Origin: Mucilaginibacter aquatilis | GTDB taxonomy: Bacteria; Bacteroidota; Bacteroidia; Sphingobacteriales; Sphingobacteriaceae | Assembly (NCBI RefSeq): GCF_009755275.1 | Contig: NZ_WQLA01000002.1 | Location: forward strand, 62,001-126,000 | Direction: 5' to 3' | DNA length: 64,000 nucleotides | Part shown: positions 7,948 through 17,169 of the stretch, one piece after another | How the letters are laid out: the number at the start of each line of letters is the position of its first letter | Position numbering within the stretch: the first letter of the stretch is position 1 | Program-made: the position numbers and the translations under genes | The notes under the pieces: model-generated | The model's input: only the letters and a program-made list of their open reading frames with translations | Told to the model about the DNA's origin: nothing | Database searches by the model: none

Positions 7948-8733
7948 TTAAACCAACCTAATTAACCCTCTTTGTTGCAAACGGTTGAGGTAAGTATTAA
8001 TCTCCGCATCACCCATACCATAAATTGCTTCATCGCGCCAAAAGGCTTCATAAATTGCCTCCTGGTTGTTTACTCCATTTTGGTAAATAAGTAGTAGTTT
8101 TTCTTCAATATAATTTAAACCTTGTTCATTCACCTCTAGCCTGCGCATCTGTGCCTCAAGGGCAAATTTTAGTTGATGAAGCCCACCCCAAAATGGAGTG
8201 CTATCAATAAAGCGGTCTAACTTGTCGGCATTAAAAGTATTGTAAGCTCGCCAGGCTTCACTAGCTAATTTAAAATCATATTCGCCAAGGTGCAGGCGGT
8301 TGTCATATAACACTTCCAGTTGCTTGCCGGTCAGTTGCCCCATTCCTCTGAAGTTTGATACTCCTGGGAAGCAATCAGGACAAATAAGGTAAATTTCCGG
8401 ACCCGATAGGTCGACTTGCTGTTGAAGCAATTGCATTACACCAAGCATATTTACCTGGCAATGCAAATCAAAGTCAAACCACAGAGTAATATCGGTGTAA
8501 GGTTGATTTAACTTTTCCAGTTCATGCAGCACCTTATGCTCGTAACCATCGGGCGTATCATTAAAAGTAAGACCGGTAAATTTTTGTCTTTCATGCCAAA
8601 AATCTGCATCTAACTTTACAGCTAACGGTCCTTCAGAAAACACCTCACGCCAAACTAAAACATCCCCGTCAATACCTGTATCATTGAATTCTTGGAAGGT
8701 GGCATCGCCGTTAAGAATATGAAGCTGAGACAT
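7948..8733 (-). CDS. DUF1835 domain-containing protein
   Basis: A 261-residue soluble protein. The DUF1835 signature is at the N terminus: LHILNGD followed by DVLVWREVFSEGP. The rest includes FHE-like W(H)ERQKF and a C-terminal winged-helix-like region (INTYLNRLQQRGLIRLV). The family's function is unknown. I start at ATG 8733 rather than the in-frame TTG at 8739. It is convergent with aroK, with a 24-bp gap. Confidence 0.8.
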   Translation of the reverse strand: MSQLHILNGDATFQEFNDTGIDGDVLVWREVFSEGPLAVKLDADFWHERQKFTGLTFNDTPDGYEHKVLHELEKLNQPYTDITLWFDFDLHCQVNMLGVMQLLQQQVDLSGPEIYLICPDCFPGVSNFRGMGQLTGKQLEVLYDNRLHLGEYDFKLASEAWRAYNTFNADKLDRFIDSTPFWGGLHQLKFALEAQMRRLEVNEQGLNYIEEKLLLIYQNGVNNQEAIYEAFWRDEAIYGMGDAEINTYLNRLQQRGLIRLV

Positions 8734-8877
8734 GAGCAATAAGTGATTTACTGAATTAGAGAGTAATTAATTTGCCTATTCCCATATATAGCAATTGTGT
8801 TCAGCGAATGTTTTAAATTCGGTCATTCACACCATCACTCCCTCGCTCGTTAATTAAAACTATTAAATTTACCACCA

Positions 8878-10626
8878 ATGAAAAAACTGCTGCCCCTGTT
8901 AAGCATGGCCTTGCTGTTTGGTAAAGCCCACGCCCAGTTAACCCCATTTGAGCAAAGTACCGATAAAAATACCACAGCTACTTATGCTGAGGTTATGGCT
9001 CATTACCCTAAACTGGTAAAGCAGTTTCCGCAGCAGGTAAAACTTTTTAATTATGGCAGTACTGATGCCGGCAAACCCTTAACACTGGTAGTGCTATCAA
9101 AAGACGGCAACTTTGACCCAACCAAAATCAAACAACAGAATAAAAGGGTTATCCTTATAAACAACGGCATACATCCGGGCGAGCCCGAAGGCATTGATGC
9201 CAGTATGATGCTGGTGCGTGATATGCTTAAAAAAAAGCAATTGCCCAATGATGTGGTAGTGTGCTTTATTGCCCTGTATAATATTGACGGCAGCTTAAAC
9301 CGTGGACAATCTCGTGTGAGCCAAAACGGACCGAGGGCGTATGGTTTTAGGGGAAACTACCGCAACCTTGACCTTAACCGCGATTTTATTAAAGCTGATA
9401 GCCGCAACGCACTTGCCTTTTTGCAGATACTGAATACCTGGCAGCCGGAAGTTTTCTTAGATAACCACGCCAGCAATGGATCAGACTACCAATATGTAAT
9501 GACGCTTATTGAAACTCAAAAGGATAAGCAGCACCCTATACTGGCAGAATACACTGCCAAGACGTTATCTCCCAAACTTTATAAACGCATGGAGAAAAGC
9601 GGTTATGAGATGATTCCGTACGTTGAAAGTTTAAAACGCTCGCCCGATTCGGGTATTGTGGCCTTTTTAGAGACGCCGCGTTTTTCAACCGGCCACACCG
9701 TTCAGCATAATATTATAAGCTATGTAACCGAAACGCATATGCTTAAACCCTACGACAAAAAAGTTTATGCCACTTATGAATTTATGCACCACCTTATTGA
9801 TGTTTGCCAGCGTGATGCCAAACAAATTGGTGAGCTTAAGCACAAAGCCGATGAACAGGTAACACAGCAAAAAACCTTTGCCCTAACCTGGGCTTTAGAC
9901 GAGCAGAAGTTTAACAATATTACCTTTAAAGGCTACGAAGCGGGTTATAAGAACAGCGACATCAGTGGTTTGCCGCGCTTGTATTATGACCGAGCTAAGC
10001 CTTGGACAAAAACCATTAAATACTACAATACTTATAAAGCAACACTTACAGCCGATAAGCCTGTGGCCTACGTTGTTCCGCAAGCCTGGGGTAAAATAAT
10101 TGATTTGTTTAAACTTAATAAGGTTGCCATGAAGCGCTTAAAGCACGATACCACCTTAAACGTACAAACTTATTATATAACCGATTATAAAACAGTTCCG
10201 CGCCCTTATGAAGGCCATTACCTGCACAGCGGCGTACAGCTTAATGTGGTTAACAATAACAAGATTAAATTTTATGAGGGGGATTATGTGGTGTACACAA
10301 ACCAGCCTATAAACAGGTATATTGTAGAAACATTGGAACCGCAAGCTGTTGACTCTTTTTTTGCCTGGAACTTTTTTGATTCGATGCTGAGCCAGAAAGA
10401 GCATTACTCCGATTACGTTTTTGAAGACATTGCCGCACAATACCTTAAAGCCCACCCGGAATTACAGCAAAAACTGGACAAGGAAAAGGAGCGTAACCCG
10501 CAACTTGCCAAAAGCGCTGGGGCGCAGTTGGAGTTTGTATATAAAAACTCACCTTTTTACGAAAACACATACCTGCGTTACCCTGTTGCACGTTTACTTA
10601 CCGACACCAAACTCGATTTACAATAA
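8878..10626 (+). CDS. secreted M14 family zinc carboxypeptidase-like protein
   Basis: A 582-residue exported metallopeptidase. A signal peptide (residues 1-19, cleavage after AHA) precedes the catalytic domain. Zinc ligands are H99 and E102 in IHPGEPEG and the His of FLDNHAS (about 195); the likely general-base Glu is in ISYVTETHML (about residue 284). A long C-terminal region of about 270 residues is less typical and probably forms an accessory beta domain. It likely trims peptides or cell-wall stems in the periplasm. Its stop codon is immediately followed by the rhomboid ATG. Confidence 0.88.
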   Translation: MKKLLPLLSMALLFGKAHAQLTPFEQSTDKNTTATYAEVMAHYPKLVKQFPQQVKLFNYGSTDAGKPLTLVVLSKDGNFDPTKIKQQNKRVILINNGIHPGEPEGIDASMMLVRDMLKKKQLPNDVVVCFIALYNIDGSLNRGQSRVSQNGPRAYGFRGNYRNLDLNRDFIKADSRNALAFLQILNTWQPEVFLDNHASNGSDYQYVMTLIETQKDKQHPILAEYTAKTLSPKLYKRMEKSGYEMIPYVESLKRSPDSGIVAFLETPRFSTGHTVQHNIISYVTETHMLKPYDKKVYATYEFMHHLIDVCQRDAKQIGELKHKADEQVTQQKTFALTWALDEQKFNNITFKGYEAGYKNSDISGLPRLYYDRAKPWTKTIKYYNTYKATLTADKPVAYVVPQAWGKIIDLFKLNKVAMKRLKHDTTLNVQTYYITDYKTVPRPYEGHYLHSGVQLNVVNNNKIKFYEGDYVVYTNQPINRYIVETLEPQAVDSFFAWNFFDSMLSQKEHYSDYVFEDIAAQYLKAHPELQQKLDKEKERNPQLAKSAGAQLEFVYKNSPFYENTYLRYPVARLLTDTKLDLQ

Positions 10627-11244
10627 ATGGAACAATACTTACAAGCGGCTCCGGTAGCCTCATTTATATTCATTATTACTATTGCACTTTCTTTATGGGC
10701 TTTTTCAAATGAGCGCCTTTACGGTGAGTTTATGCTGCACCCTTACAGCGTGGCCCGCGGTCAGCGCGTATGGACCCTTGTTACCAGCGGCTTTATCCAT
10801 CGTGATTGGGCACACTTGCTGTTCAATATGTGGTCTTATTTTATATTTGCCCCTACCCTTGAAACGCTTGTTGGGCATTGGCAATTTGCACTACTGTATT
10901 TTTGCAGCTTAATTTTAAGCGATTTGCCTACGGTTAGCAAGTTTAAGGAAGCGTACAATTATCATAGCCTCGGCGCTTCGGGCGCAATAAGTGCTGTGCT
11001 ATTCAGCTATATTCTCTTCTTCCCGATGAACCGCATTGGTGTTTTCCCAATTCCGTTTGGTATACCTGCCGTTTTATTTGGGGTGCTTTATCTTATTTAT
11101 TGCGTGTATGCTTCGCGTCAGGCAAGGGGCACTATCAATCATGATGCACACTTTTTTGGAGCATTAAGCGGTATTATGATCACCGTTTTGCTTTATCATG
11201 ATGTGCTACTGAATTTTGTTGAGCAGATAAGAGCTTCATTTTAA
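10627..11244 (+). CDS. rhomboid family intramembrane serine protease
   Basis: A 205-residue polytopic protein with about six hydrophobic helices. Rhomboid hallmarks are FIHRDWAHLLFNM (His and Asn of the oxyanion region, residues 57-68), the catalytic Ser118 in GASGA and His175 in HDAHFFGAL. It would cleave transmembrane substrates inside the inner membrane. The TAA of the peptidase gene abuts this ATG with no gap, so translation is very likely coupled. Confidence 0.9.
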   Translation: MEQYLQAAPVASFIFIITIALSLWAFSNERLYGEFMLHPYSVARGQRVWTLVTSGFIHRDWAHLLFNMWSYFIFAPTLETLVGHWQFALLYFCSLILSDLPTVSKFKEAYNYHSLGASGAISAVLFSYILFFPMNRIGVFPIPFGIPAVLFGVLYLIYCVYASRQARGTINHDAHFFGALSGIMITVLLYHDVLLNFVEQIRASF

Positions 11245-11332
11245 ACAATATACTTACCAGCGATGTTACACTAAGATTACACTATTAAATGTTTAAACAT
11301 ATATTTTTGTATAATCTTAATTATCAAACATC

Positions 11333-11962
11333 ATGGCACTAAAAGAAGCTCTAGCTTGGCGGTACGCCACCAAAAAATTTGATCCGTCAAAAAAAATAAG
11401 TCAGGATACTTTAGACTATATACTAAACACCGTACAGTTAGCACCATCATCATATGGCTTACACCACTACAGAATTATTGTGGTAGAGGATGCAGCCATA
11501 CGTCAGCAGCTTAAGGCAGCCGCTTATAACCAGCCGCAGGTTACAGACGCTTCACACCTGATTGTGTTTGCTGCAGAAACCAATATAAACGAGGAATATG
11601 TGAAACGGTATGTAGATCAAGTTGCTCATATACGCAATATGGAACGTTCGGCCCTTGCCGGTTTTGAAGACATGCTGTTAAATAAAGTTTCATCGCTTTC
11701 TGCCGAAGAAAGTTTAGTGTGGGCGCATAAGCAAGCATATATAGCACTTGGCGTTTTATTGGCTGCTGCATCTGAAGTAAACGTTGATAGCGGCCCGATG
11801 GAGGGCTTTGATCCGGCTAAGTTTGATGAAATTTTAGGTTTAAAAGAACTTGGCTTAACCACCTCTGTAATATCAGCAATTGGTTACCGTGCAGAAGATG
11901 ACGAGTACAGCAAATTACCTAAAGTACGTAAATCGGCATCAGACTTGTTTATAAAAATATGA
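11333..11962 (+). CDS. NAD(P)H-dependent nitroreductase family oxidoreductase
   Basis: A 209-residue FMN enzyme of the NfsB/FRase I type. The N terminus LAWRYATKKFDPSKKIS and LAPSSYGLHHYRIIVVED carry the FMN-phosphate Arg/Lys and Ser residues; QAYIALGVLLAAASEVNVDSGPMEGFDP is the dimer-interface/FMN segment; and the C terminus has AIGYRAEDDEYSKLPKVRKS. It likely reduces nitroaromatics or quinones. Alone on its transcript, it is followed 150 bp later by a strong terminator. Confidence 0.93.
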   Translation: MALKEALAWRYATKKFDPSKKISQDTLDYILNTVQLAPSSYGLHHYRIIVVEDAAIRQQLKAAAYNQPQVTDASHLIVFAAETNINEEYVKRYVDQVAHIRNMERSALAGFEDMLLNKVSSLSAEESLVWAHKQAYIALGVLLAAASEVNVDSGPMEGFDPAKFDEILGLKELGLTTSVISAIGYRAEDDEYSKLPKVRKSASDLFIKI

Positions 11963-12295
11963 GTGTGATTGAGGCCTCAGTAAAATGAGGCAAAGTTAGT
12001 GATGAGTTCTGAATGGGGGATGAAATCGATGAGTGTAAATAAGATAGCGGGGAGAATTGACTCCCACCTCCGGCAGAACAATCATTAGTGTTTTTAATAA
12101 AGTTGAGGTTGTGAATGCCGGCCAGGGGTGGCCGGCATTTTTTTGTTCCTAACCTGCTATTTATTACATCACCTATAGTTGTGGAAACAACTCCCCTTTG
12201 TGAGGTTAACCTTATACATCATGAATTTACTTAATGGTTAAATATTGCATAAAGGGCATTAATGCATATGGCACATCAATTGCCAATACCTATAT
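11963..12295. other. 333-bp intergenic stretch
   Basis: No convincing coding sequence. About 150 bp separates the nitroreductase stop from a strong intrinsic terminator at 12114-12144. That stretch contains an imperfect GAGGC repeat (GAGGCCTCAGTAAAATGAGGC) and could be a long 3' UTR or a small RNA. Beyond the terminator the DNA is A+T-rich and presumably holds the promoter of the receiver gene. Confidence 0.5.
12114..12144 (+). terminator. intrinsic terminator
   Basis: A perfect 10-bp stem AATGCCGGCC / GGCCGGCATT with loop AGGGGT, followed by a run of T. The orientation suits transcripts coming from the nitroreductase side. Confidence 0.85.
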
Positions 12296-12682
12296 ATGAC
12301 TAAAACCATGTTTAAAAAAATTTTGGTGGTTGAAGATGACCGCAAAACATTATCATCATTATACACGCTGCTAATGCAGCATGGATATGAGGTGCAAACT
12401 TTAACCGAAGCAGAATATATCTTTCAAGAAGTTACAGCATTCAATCCGCACCTAATTTTACTGGGCGCTTTAAGCCATGGTTCAAACGGAGCTATGATTT
12501 GTGCAGCTTTAAAATCAGCTCCTTTAACAAGTAAAATACCGGTTATATCGGTGCTTGGCAGTAAGCAATCGTTGGTTAAGCTTTACGAAAATGCCGATTG
12601 CTCCCCGGATGATTTTATAATGAAACCCATAAATGCACAGGTGCTGCTTAACAAAATAGAATACCGCTTTATAGCTAACTAA
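12296..12682 (+). CDS. degenerate response-regulator receiver domain protein
   Basis: A 128-residue stand-alone CheY-like domain. The acidic pair is present (VVEDD near residues 11-15), as are the switch Ser (VISVLG) and the conserved Lys (FIMKPI). The phosphoacceptor Asp expected after LILL is Gly instead (LILLGALSHGSNG). It therefore probably cannot be phosphorylated in the usual way and may act as a constitutive or protein-binding pseudo-receiver. The start could also be ATG 12308. Its 3' end overlaps pgpA convergently by 8 bp. Confidence 0.85.
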   Translation: MTKTMFKKILVVEDDRKTLSSLYTLLMQHGYEVQTLTEAEYIFQEVTAFNPHLILLGALSHGSNGAMICAALKSAPLTSKIPVISVLGSKQSLVKLYENADCSPDDFIMKPINAQVLLNKIEYRFIAN

Positions 12683-13136
12683 GTCTGCCTATTGCAAAAA
12701 CTATTACCTGCAAAACTATATTGGCGTAAACACCCGCTAATACATCATCCATCATAACTCCCGTTCCTCCTTTCAGGTCTTCCATTTTACGTATGCCCAA
12801 AGGCTTCAGCATGTCAAAAAACCTGAATAATATTAAGCCGATAATTAAATTCTGCGTGGTAAGCGGAATAAAAAGCAGGGTAACCATTTGTCCGGCAACT
12901 TCGTCAATAACAACACGGTAGCTGTCTTTACCCCAGTCGGGCTCAACCTGGTTGCCTACGTATATGCCCAATAAAGTAATTAATACCGTAGCTAAAGGTA
13001 ATACCCATACCTGCTGCAACAATAGCTGCTGGTTTGCAAAATAAATAAGCAGGCAAGTTACTATGGCCGCAATGGTGCCGCCACCTTTAATATATCCTAT
13101 GCCTCCCCACGAGGCTATGACTTTATTGAGGTTCAT
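12675..13136 (-). CDS. pgpA: phosphatidylglycerophosphatase A
   Basis: A 153-residue inner-membrane enzyme that removes phosphate from phosphatidylglycerophosphate to give phosphatidylglycerol. Seen: the N-terminal ASWGGIGYIKGGGTIAAI, the VVIDEVAGQMVTL motif with catalytic Asp/Glu (residues about 75-87), FRFFDMLKPLGIRKMEDLKGGTGVMMDDVLAG, and three to four membrane helices. Length is normal for PgpA. Confidence 0.93.
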   Translation of the reverse strand: MNLNKVIASWGGIGYIKGGGTIAAIVTCLLIYFANQQLLLQQVWVLPLATVLITLLGIYVGNQVEPDWGKDSYRVVIDEVAGQMVTLLFIPLTTQNLIIGLILFRFFDMLKPLGIRKMEDLKGGTGVMMDDVLAGVYANIVLQVIVFAIGRLS

Positions 13137-13257
13137 ACTAATGTTGCGAAGTTAGAAAAAACCAGGTGTTAGCAGCACCATAAACATTACACACCATGCG
13201 TTTGTAAATGATTAAACTTATTTTGGCTGATTTAAACATTTTACCCTATTTGCGCCC

Positions 13258-13923
13258 ATGATACGAAAACCGCACGCCCTGATATTTGATATGAACGGAA
13301 CCATGATTAATGATATGGATTTCCATACCAAAGCCTGGCAACGTATATTTAATGAGGAACTTGGCGGCAACTTTACTTGGGATGAGGTTAAAGTGCAGAT
13401 GTATGGCAAAAACCCCGAAGTTTTAGAGCGTGTATTTGGCGCGCAGCGTTTTACCGAAGCCGAAAAAATTGAGTTATCATTGGCTAAAGAACAACGATAC
13501 CAGCAGGAGTACCTGCCACAACTAGCCCTGCTGCCCGGCTTAGCCGAATTTTTGGAACGTGCTTATCAACTCAATATTCCCATGGCGGTAGCCTCGGCAG
13601 CTATTCCCTTTAATATTGACTTTGTACTTGATAACCTCAACATACGCCATTACTTTAAAGCCATTGTAAGCGCCGATGATGTTTTGCTAAGCAAGCCTCA
13701 CCCCGAAACCTTTTTGAAAGCAGCGCAACAACTGCAAATTGCCCCAACTAACTGCCTGGTATTTGAAGATGTACCAAAAGGTGCCGAAGCTGCTTTAAAC
13801 GCCCAAATGCCTGCGGTTATACTAACCACTACGCATGAGCAACATGAGTTTACGCACCTGCCAAACATCATCCATTACTCGCCCGATTTTAACGGCAGCT
13901 TTTTTTCTGAACTGCTGTCTTAA
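13258..13923 (+). CDS. HAD-superfamily phosphatase, beta-phosphoglucomutase-like
   Basis: A 221-residue soluble HAD protein with a C1-type cap. Motif I reads FDMNGTM (residues 10-16): the nucleophile Asp is present but the usual second Asp of DxD is Asn. Motif II is the Ser of VASAA, motif III the Lys of SKPHPETF, and motif IV FEDVPKGAEAALNA. The substrate is probably a sugar phosphate. The Asn at the general acid position could slow turnover or mark a subfamily; I have the impression that DMNGT is common in this lineage. Confidence 0.88.
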   Translation: MIRKPHALIFDMNGTMINDMDFHTKAWQRIFNEELGGNFTWDEVKVQMYGKNPEVLERVFGAQRFTEAEKIELSLAKEQRYQQEYLPQLALLPGLAEFLERAYQLNIPMAVASAAIPFNIDFVLDNLNIRHYFKAIVSADDVLLSKPHPETFLKAAQQLQIAPTNCLVFEDVPKGAEAALNAQMPAVILTTTHEQHEFTHLPNIIHYSPDFNGSFFSELLS

Positions 13924-14027
13924 ATAAAAGCATAGTAAGTATTGTAGCCCGTATTACACCAAAAAAACCATCCAAGCGTTTAGTATAGCAATTATATATT
14001 GTATATTGGTTACACTATTTAACTGAC

Positions 14028-14528
14028 ATGGATCTTATCTCTGAACTGGCGGAGCTGGCTTTGGCTACGCGTTTAAAAAGGTTGAGCGACCGTTTGGCGC
14101 ACGATGTAAATAAAATTTACAAAGAGCTCAATCTTAACTTTGAATCAAAGTGGTTTTTGGTACTTGAGTTACTTAACCGGAGAAAAACCCTGTCAATAGT
14201 TGATATTGCCGAAGAACTTAAGCTTACCCACCCGGCCATAGTGCAGTTTGTTGATCAAATGCTGAGCGCTAAGCTCATAAATGCCCACAAAGACAAAACC
14301 GACGGCAGGAAACGCCTGGTATCACTGTCGGCTAATGGAAAAAAGCTATTACGGGAGCTTGCCCCGGTACTTGAGGCCATTAAAATTGAAAATGAGAACT
14401 GGCTCACCCAGGCTGATAACAATTTACTGGTAACCATAGCACAATTAGAAAAAGCACTGGAAGAAAAAAACATGTATGAGCGCATTAAAACACGTTTAGA
14501 GCCGCCAATACAAGCCCCGATATTATAG
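14028..14528 (+). CDS. MarR family transcriptional regulator
   Basis: A 166-residue winged-helix regulator. The recognition region LSIVDIAEELKLTHPAIVQFVDQMLSAKLI (about residues 58-87) is followed by the wing Asp-Gly-Arg (KDKTDGRKRLVSLS), and helical dimerisation segments lie at both ends. It is alone on its transcript; the target is not evident from the neighbours. Confidence 0.9.
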   Translation: MDLISELAELALATRLKRLSDRLAHDVNKIYKELNLNFESKWFLVLELLNRRKTLSIVDIAEELKLTHPAIVQFVDQMLSAKLINAHKDKTDGRKRLVSLSANGKKLLRELAPVLEAIKIENENWLTQADNNLLVTIAQLEKALEEKNMYERIKTRLEPPIQAPIL

Positions 14529-14728
14529 TTACACATTTTGTTCCCGCAATTTGACGCTCATCTTTGTTATCAGCAAGTCACAACTTCAAGCTATAAGTAA
14601 TATATTTTCAAATAAGTCCGGTTGGTTGTAACCATTTAAACGGCAAAGCAGTATAAGTCAGAGATTCCTAAAAACACCAAATAAGTGGGTTTTTTAAAAT
14701 CAAACCACTGACTAACTGCATTTTACAA

Positions 14729-15415
14729 ATGAAAATTATTTTTATTGTTGCTTTATATCTTTCATGCTGCTCTTACTTTGTACATGCTCAATCGCAACCG
14801 GTGGCACCGGTTGCCCCAGCCAATAAAATTTCTTTTCAGCTGCAAGCTGGTACGCAGGGCATTGGCGGCGATTTGCGTTACGGTTTAACCAGCCGCATTT
14901 CGCTAAGAGGCGGCGCCTCGTTTATACCTGTAAAAGCCAATAACATTTTCACTTTCTCGGGGTTTGACTCAAATAACAGCCTGTCGGTTAAGTTCTCCAA
15001 TGTTCATCTTTGGGCTGATGTTGTTCCGTTTAAAAAACTTCAGGGGTTACGCCTGATAACCGGCGCGGGCTACCTGTTTAAGGCCAACGGCAACATTAAT
15101 GTGCTGCCAACCGGAACTTACTCGGTAGGCAACTATAAATTAACTCCTGCCGACTTAGGATCTCTTAACATTGATATGAGCTGGCGGGGTGTTGCGCCTT
15201 ACCTTGGGCTTGGTTTATTTAAAGGATTTCCTAAAAACCGCTTCAATGTAAACCTTGATTTAGGTACATACTACTTGTCATCACCCAAATCAAAAGTTAC
15301 CGGCACCGAAATGCTGGCCGATAACTACAAACTTGAGCCGCAACTTAATGCCAACATGAAAGGTTACCGCTGGCTGCCTGTTGCTCAACTGAACTTCAAT
15401 TTCCGTTTACGCTAA
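14729..15415 (+). CDS. exported outer-membrane beta-barrel-like protein
   Basis: A 228-residue protein with a signal peptide (residues 1-21, cleavage near VHA-QS). The rest is rich in alternating hydrophobic/polar strands (LRYGLTSRISLRGGASFIPV, FNVNLDLGTYYLSSP) and ends LNFNFRLR, a terminal pattern typical of Bacteroidota outer-membrane barrels. No specific function can be given. It is 22 bp upstream of a large lipoprotein gene. Confidence 0.7.
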   Translation: MKIIFIVALYLSCCSYFVHAQSQPVAPVAPANKISFQLQAGTQGIGGDLRYGLTSRISLRGGASFIPVKANNIFTFSGFDSNNSLSVKFSNVHLWADVVPFKKLQGLRLITGAGYLFKANGNINVLPTGTYSVGNYKLTPADLGSLNIDMSWRGVAPYLGLGLFKGFPKNRFNVNLDLGTYYLSSPKSKVTGTEMLADNYKLEPQLNANMKGYRWLPVAQLNFNFRLR

Positions 15416-15437
15416 AAATCCTGATAAAATTTATACT

Positions 15438-17099
15438 ATGAAATTATTTACCAAATCTGCTTTGGTTGCCGTTGCGTGTGTTGTTTTGATTGGTGCTGAG
15501 GCCTGTAAAAAGCCAATTGACGATCTGGACATTATTGTAAATACCGGCACACTATCAACCACACCTATGCTGGTGCAGTTTGTTAATGCCAACACAACAA
15601 GCACAACTAAACTGCCTGATGCCTTCAAGGTAACCGTCAACGGTACCGGAGCGCAATACCTACAGGTTGATGGCGGCGGAAAAAATTTTACTGCGTTAAA
15701 AGGCTACCTGCCTTTAAGTTTGGTAAAAGGAATAGTACCCACTAAAAACAACCCTATTACTTTTTGCATATCGGCTACTTTGCCGGGCTATGCACCTATA
15801 TCGCAAACTATATCGTTAACCAGCTCTACTCCATCGGCGCCGGTTATAAAATTAGTTGAGTACGCCAAACCGGTAAACGGCACCACCGCCATCACCCGCG
15901 AAAACAGTGTTACAGCAGGTACTACTGCTACCATTAATATAAACACACCAACCGGCAATGGCGTAGATGAAGCCAGCCGCATTAATATAACCACTGGCAC
16001 CAAATTACTTGATGCCGATAACAACCCAATTAACGCCTCTCAGCTATCATCAAAAATAGTTTACTTTGGTACGGGGAATGAAAACGCGGCAGCTGCATTT
16101 CCTGGTGGGTTTGATTTGATTAATGCTATTGGCCCCAACGGACAGCCGGTTAATAACGGAGCAACATTTGTTACCGCCGGACTGCTTTCTATTGACATGA
16201 CTGCAGGATCAACTGCAGTGAAAGCCTTTTCAAAGCCGGTAAATGTTACCATGGAAATTAACCCTGATCTTATAAACCCGCAAACAAAAAAAGCGGTTAA
16301 AGCGGGCGACGCCATACCTGTTTGGAGCCTTAACGAGCAAACCGGCCAGTGGAAGTATGAAAGCAATACTACAATTACCTATAACAGCAGTAACAAGCTT
16401 TCAGTAAGTTTTCCAATCACCCATCTATCGGCCTGGAGTGCAAACTGGTACACAACCAATTGCAATTCTGACTTAAATGTAAACGTACGTATACCAAATA
16501 CCGACGAAGATATAAACGGTGATTACCAAATAAGCCTGGTTACAGCAAATGACCAGCCGGTAGCAAGCGCCATTACATCTTCCATAAGAAATGGTTTTAA
16601 AGCCGTTTTAAGCAACTTTCCATCAGATGCCGGCAACTTAAAAGTTGTAGTATATGCACAAACAGCTAACGGCCTTAACAAGTTAGGCGAAACATCGTTT
16701 TTTGAGGCTTGCGGCAAGGGATCTGTTGATGTAACGCTTACAGGCATAACTGTTATTGATTATGTACAAACCACAGTTAAGATAAGCGCGCGTTGTACCA
16801 ATCAGCGGGTAGTAGCTCAGCCATCAACCTGGTTAACGCTAAAAGACAATACAACCGGCCAAAGCATTAACATTTATATGACTGATGGTGTATCATCGGC
16901 CAACCTTATAAACGGACATACTTACAGCATCAGCACTACTTTTGCAGGTAAAAATTATAACTCTGCTTCATTTAAGCTTGACAAAACGGCGGGTATCAAT
17001 ATTCCATCAGTTGATGGCTTAAGTGGAACGGCTAACTACGACCAAACCGCTGATGCCATTACGGTTGAGGCTAAATTTGTACTGGCAGATTGTAATTAA
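15438..17099 (+). CDS. large surface lipoprotein of unknown function
   Basis: A 553-residue protein with an N-terminal hydrophobic segment and Cys23 in AEACKK, consistent with a lipoprotein. The body is Thr/Asn/Gly-rich with repeated beta-sandwich-like strands and no catalytic motif. Ser/Thr content and Ig-like spacing suggest an extracellular adhesion or polysaccharide-binding role, but that is inference. It is likely co-transcribed with the preceding barrel protein. Confidence 0.75.
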   Translation: MKLFTKSALVAVACVVLIGAEACKKPIDDLDIIVNTGTLSTTPMLVQFVNANTTSTTKLPDAFKVTVNGTGAQYLQVDGGGKNFTALKGYLPLSLVKGIVPTKNNPITFCISATLPGYAPISQTISLTSSTPSAPVIKLVEYAKPVNGTTAITRENSVTAGTTATININTPTGNGVDEASRINITTGTKLLDADNNPINASQLSSKIVYFGTGNENAAAAFPGGFDLINAIGPNGQPVNNGATFVTAGLLSIDMTAGSTAVKAFSKPVNVTMEINPDLINPQTKKAVKAGDAIPVWSLNEQTGQWKYESNTTITYNSSNKLSVSFPITHLSAWSANWYTTNCNSDLNVNVRIPNTDEDINGDYQISLVTANDQPVASAITSSIRNGFKAVLSNFPSDAGNLKVVVYAQTANGLNKLGETSFFEACGKGSVDVTLTGITVIDYVQTTVKISARCTNQRVVAQPSTWLTLKDNTTGQSINIYMTDGVSSANLINGHTYSISTTFAGKNYNSASFKLDKTAGINIPSVDGLSGTANYDQTADAITVEAKFVLADCN

Positions 17100-17113
17100 G
17101 CCTATAAATAGTT

Positions 17114-17157
17114 GTAAACAAATAAAGCCGATGATACCATCGGCTTTATTTGTTTAC
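17114..17157. terminator. bidirectional intrinsic terminator, 20-bp stem
   Basis: A perfect 20-bp inverted repeat (GTAAACAAATAAAGCCGATG with its complement) around the loop ATAC. It lies between convergent genes ending at 17099 and 17170 and can serve both. Confidence 0.85.
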
Positions 17158-17169
17158 ATATCATGTTTA

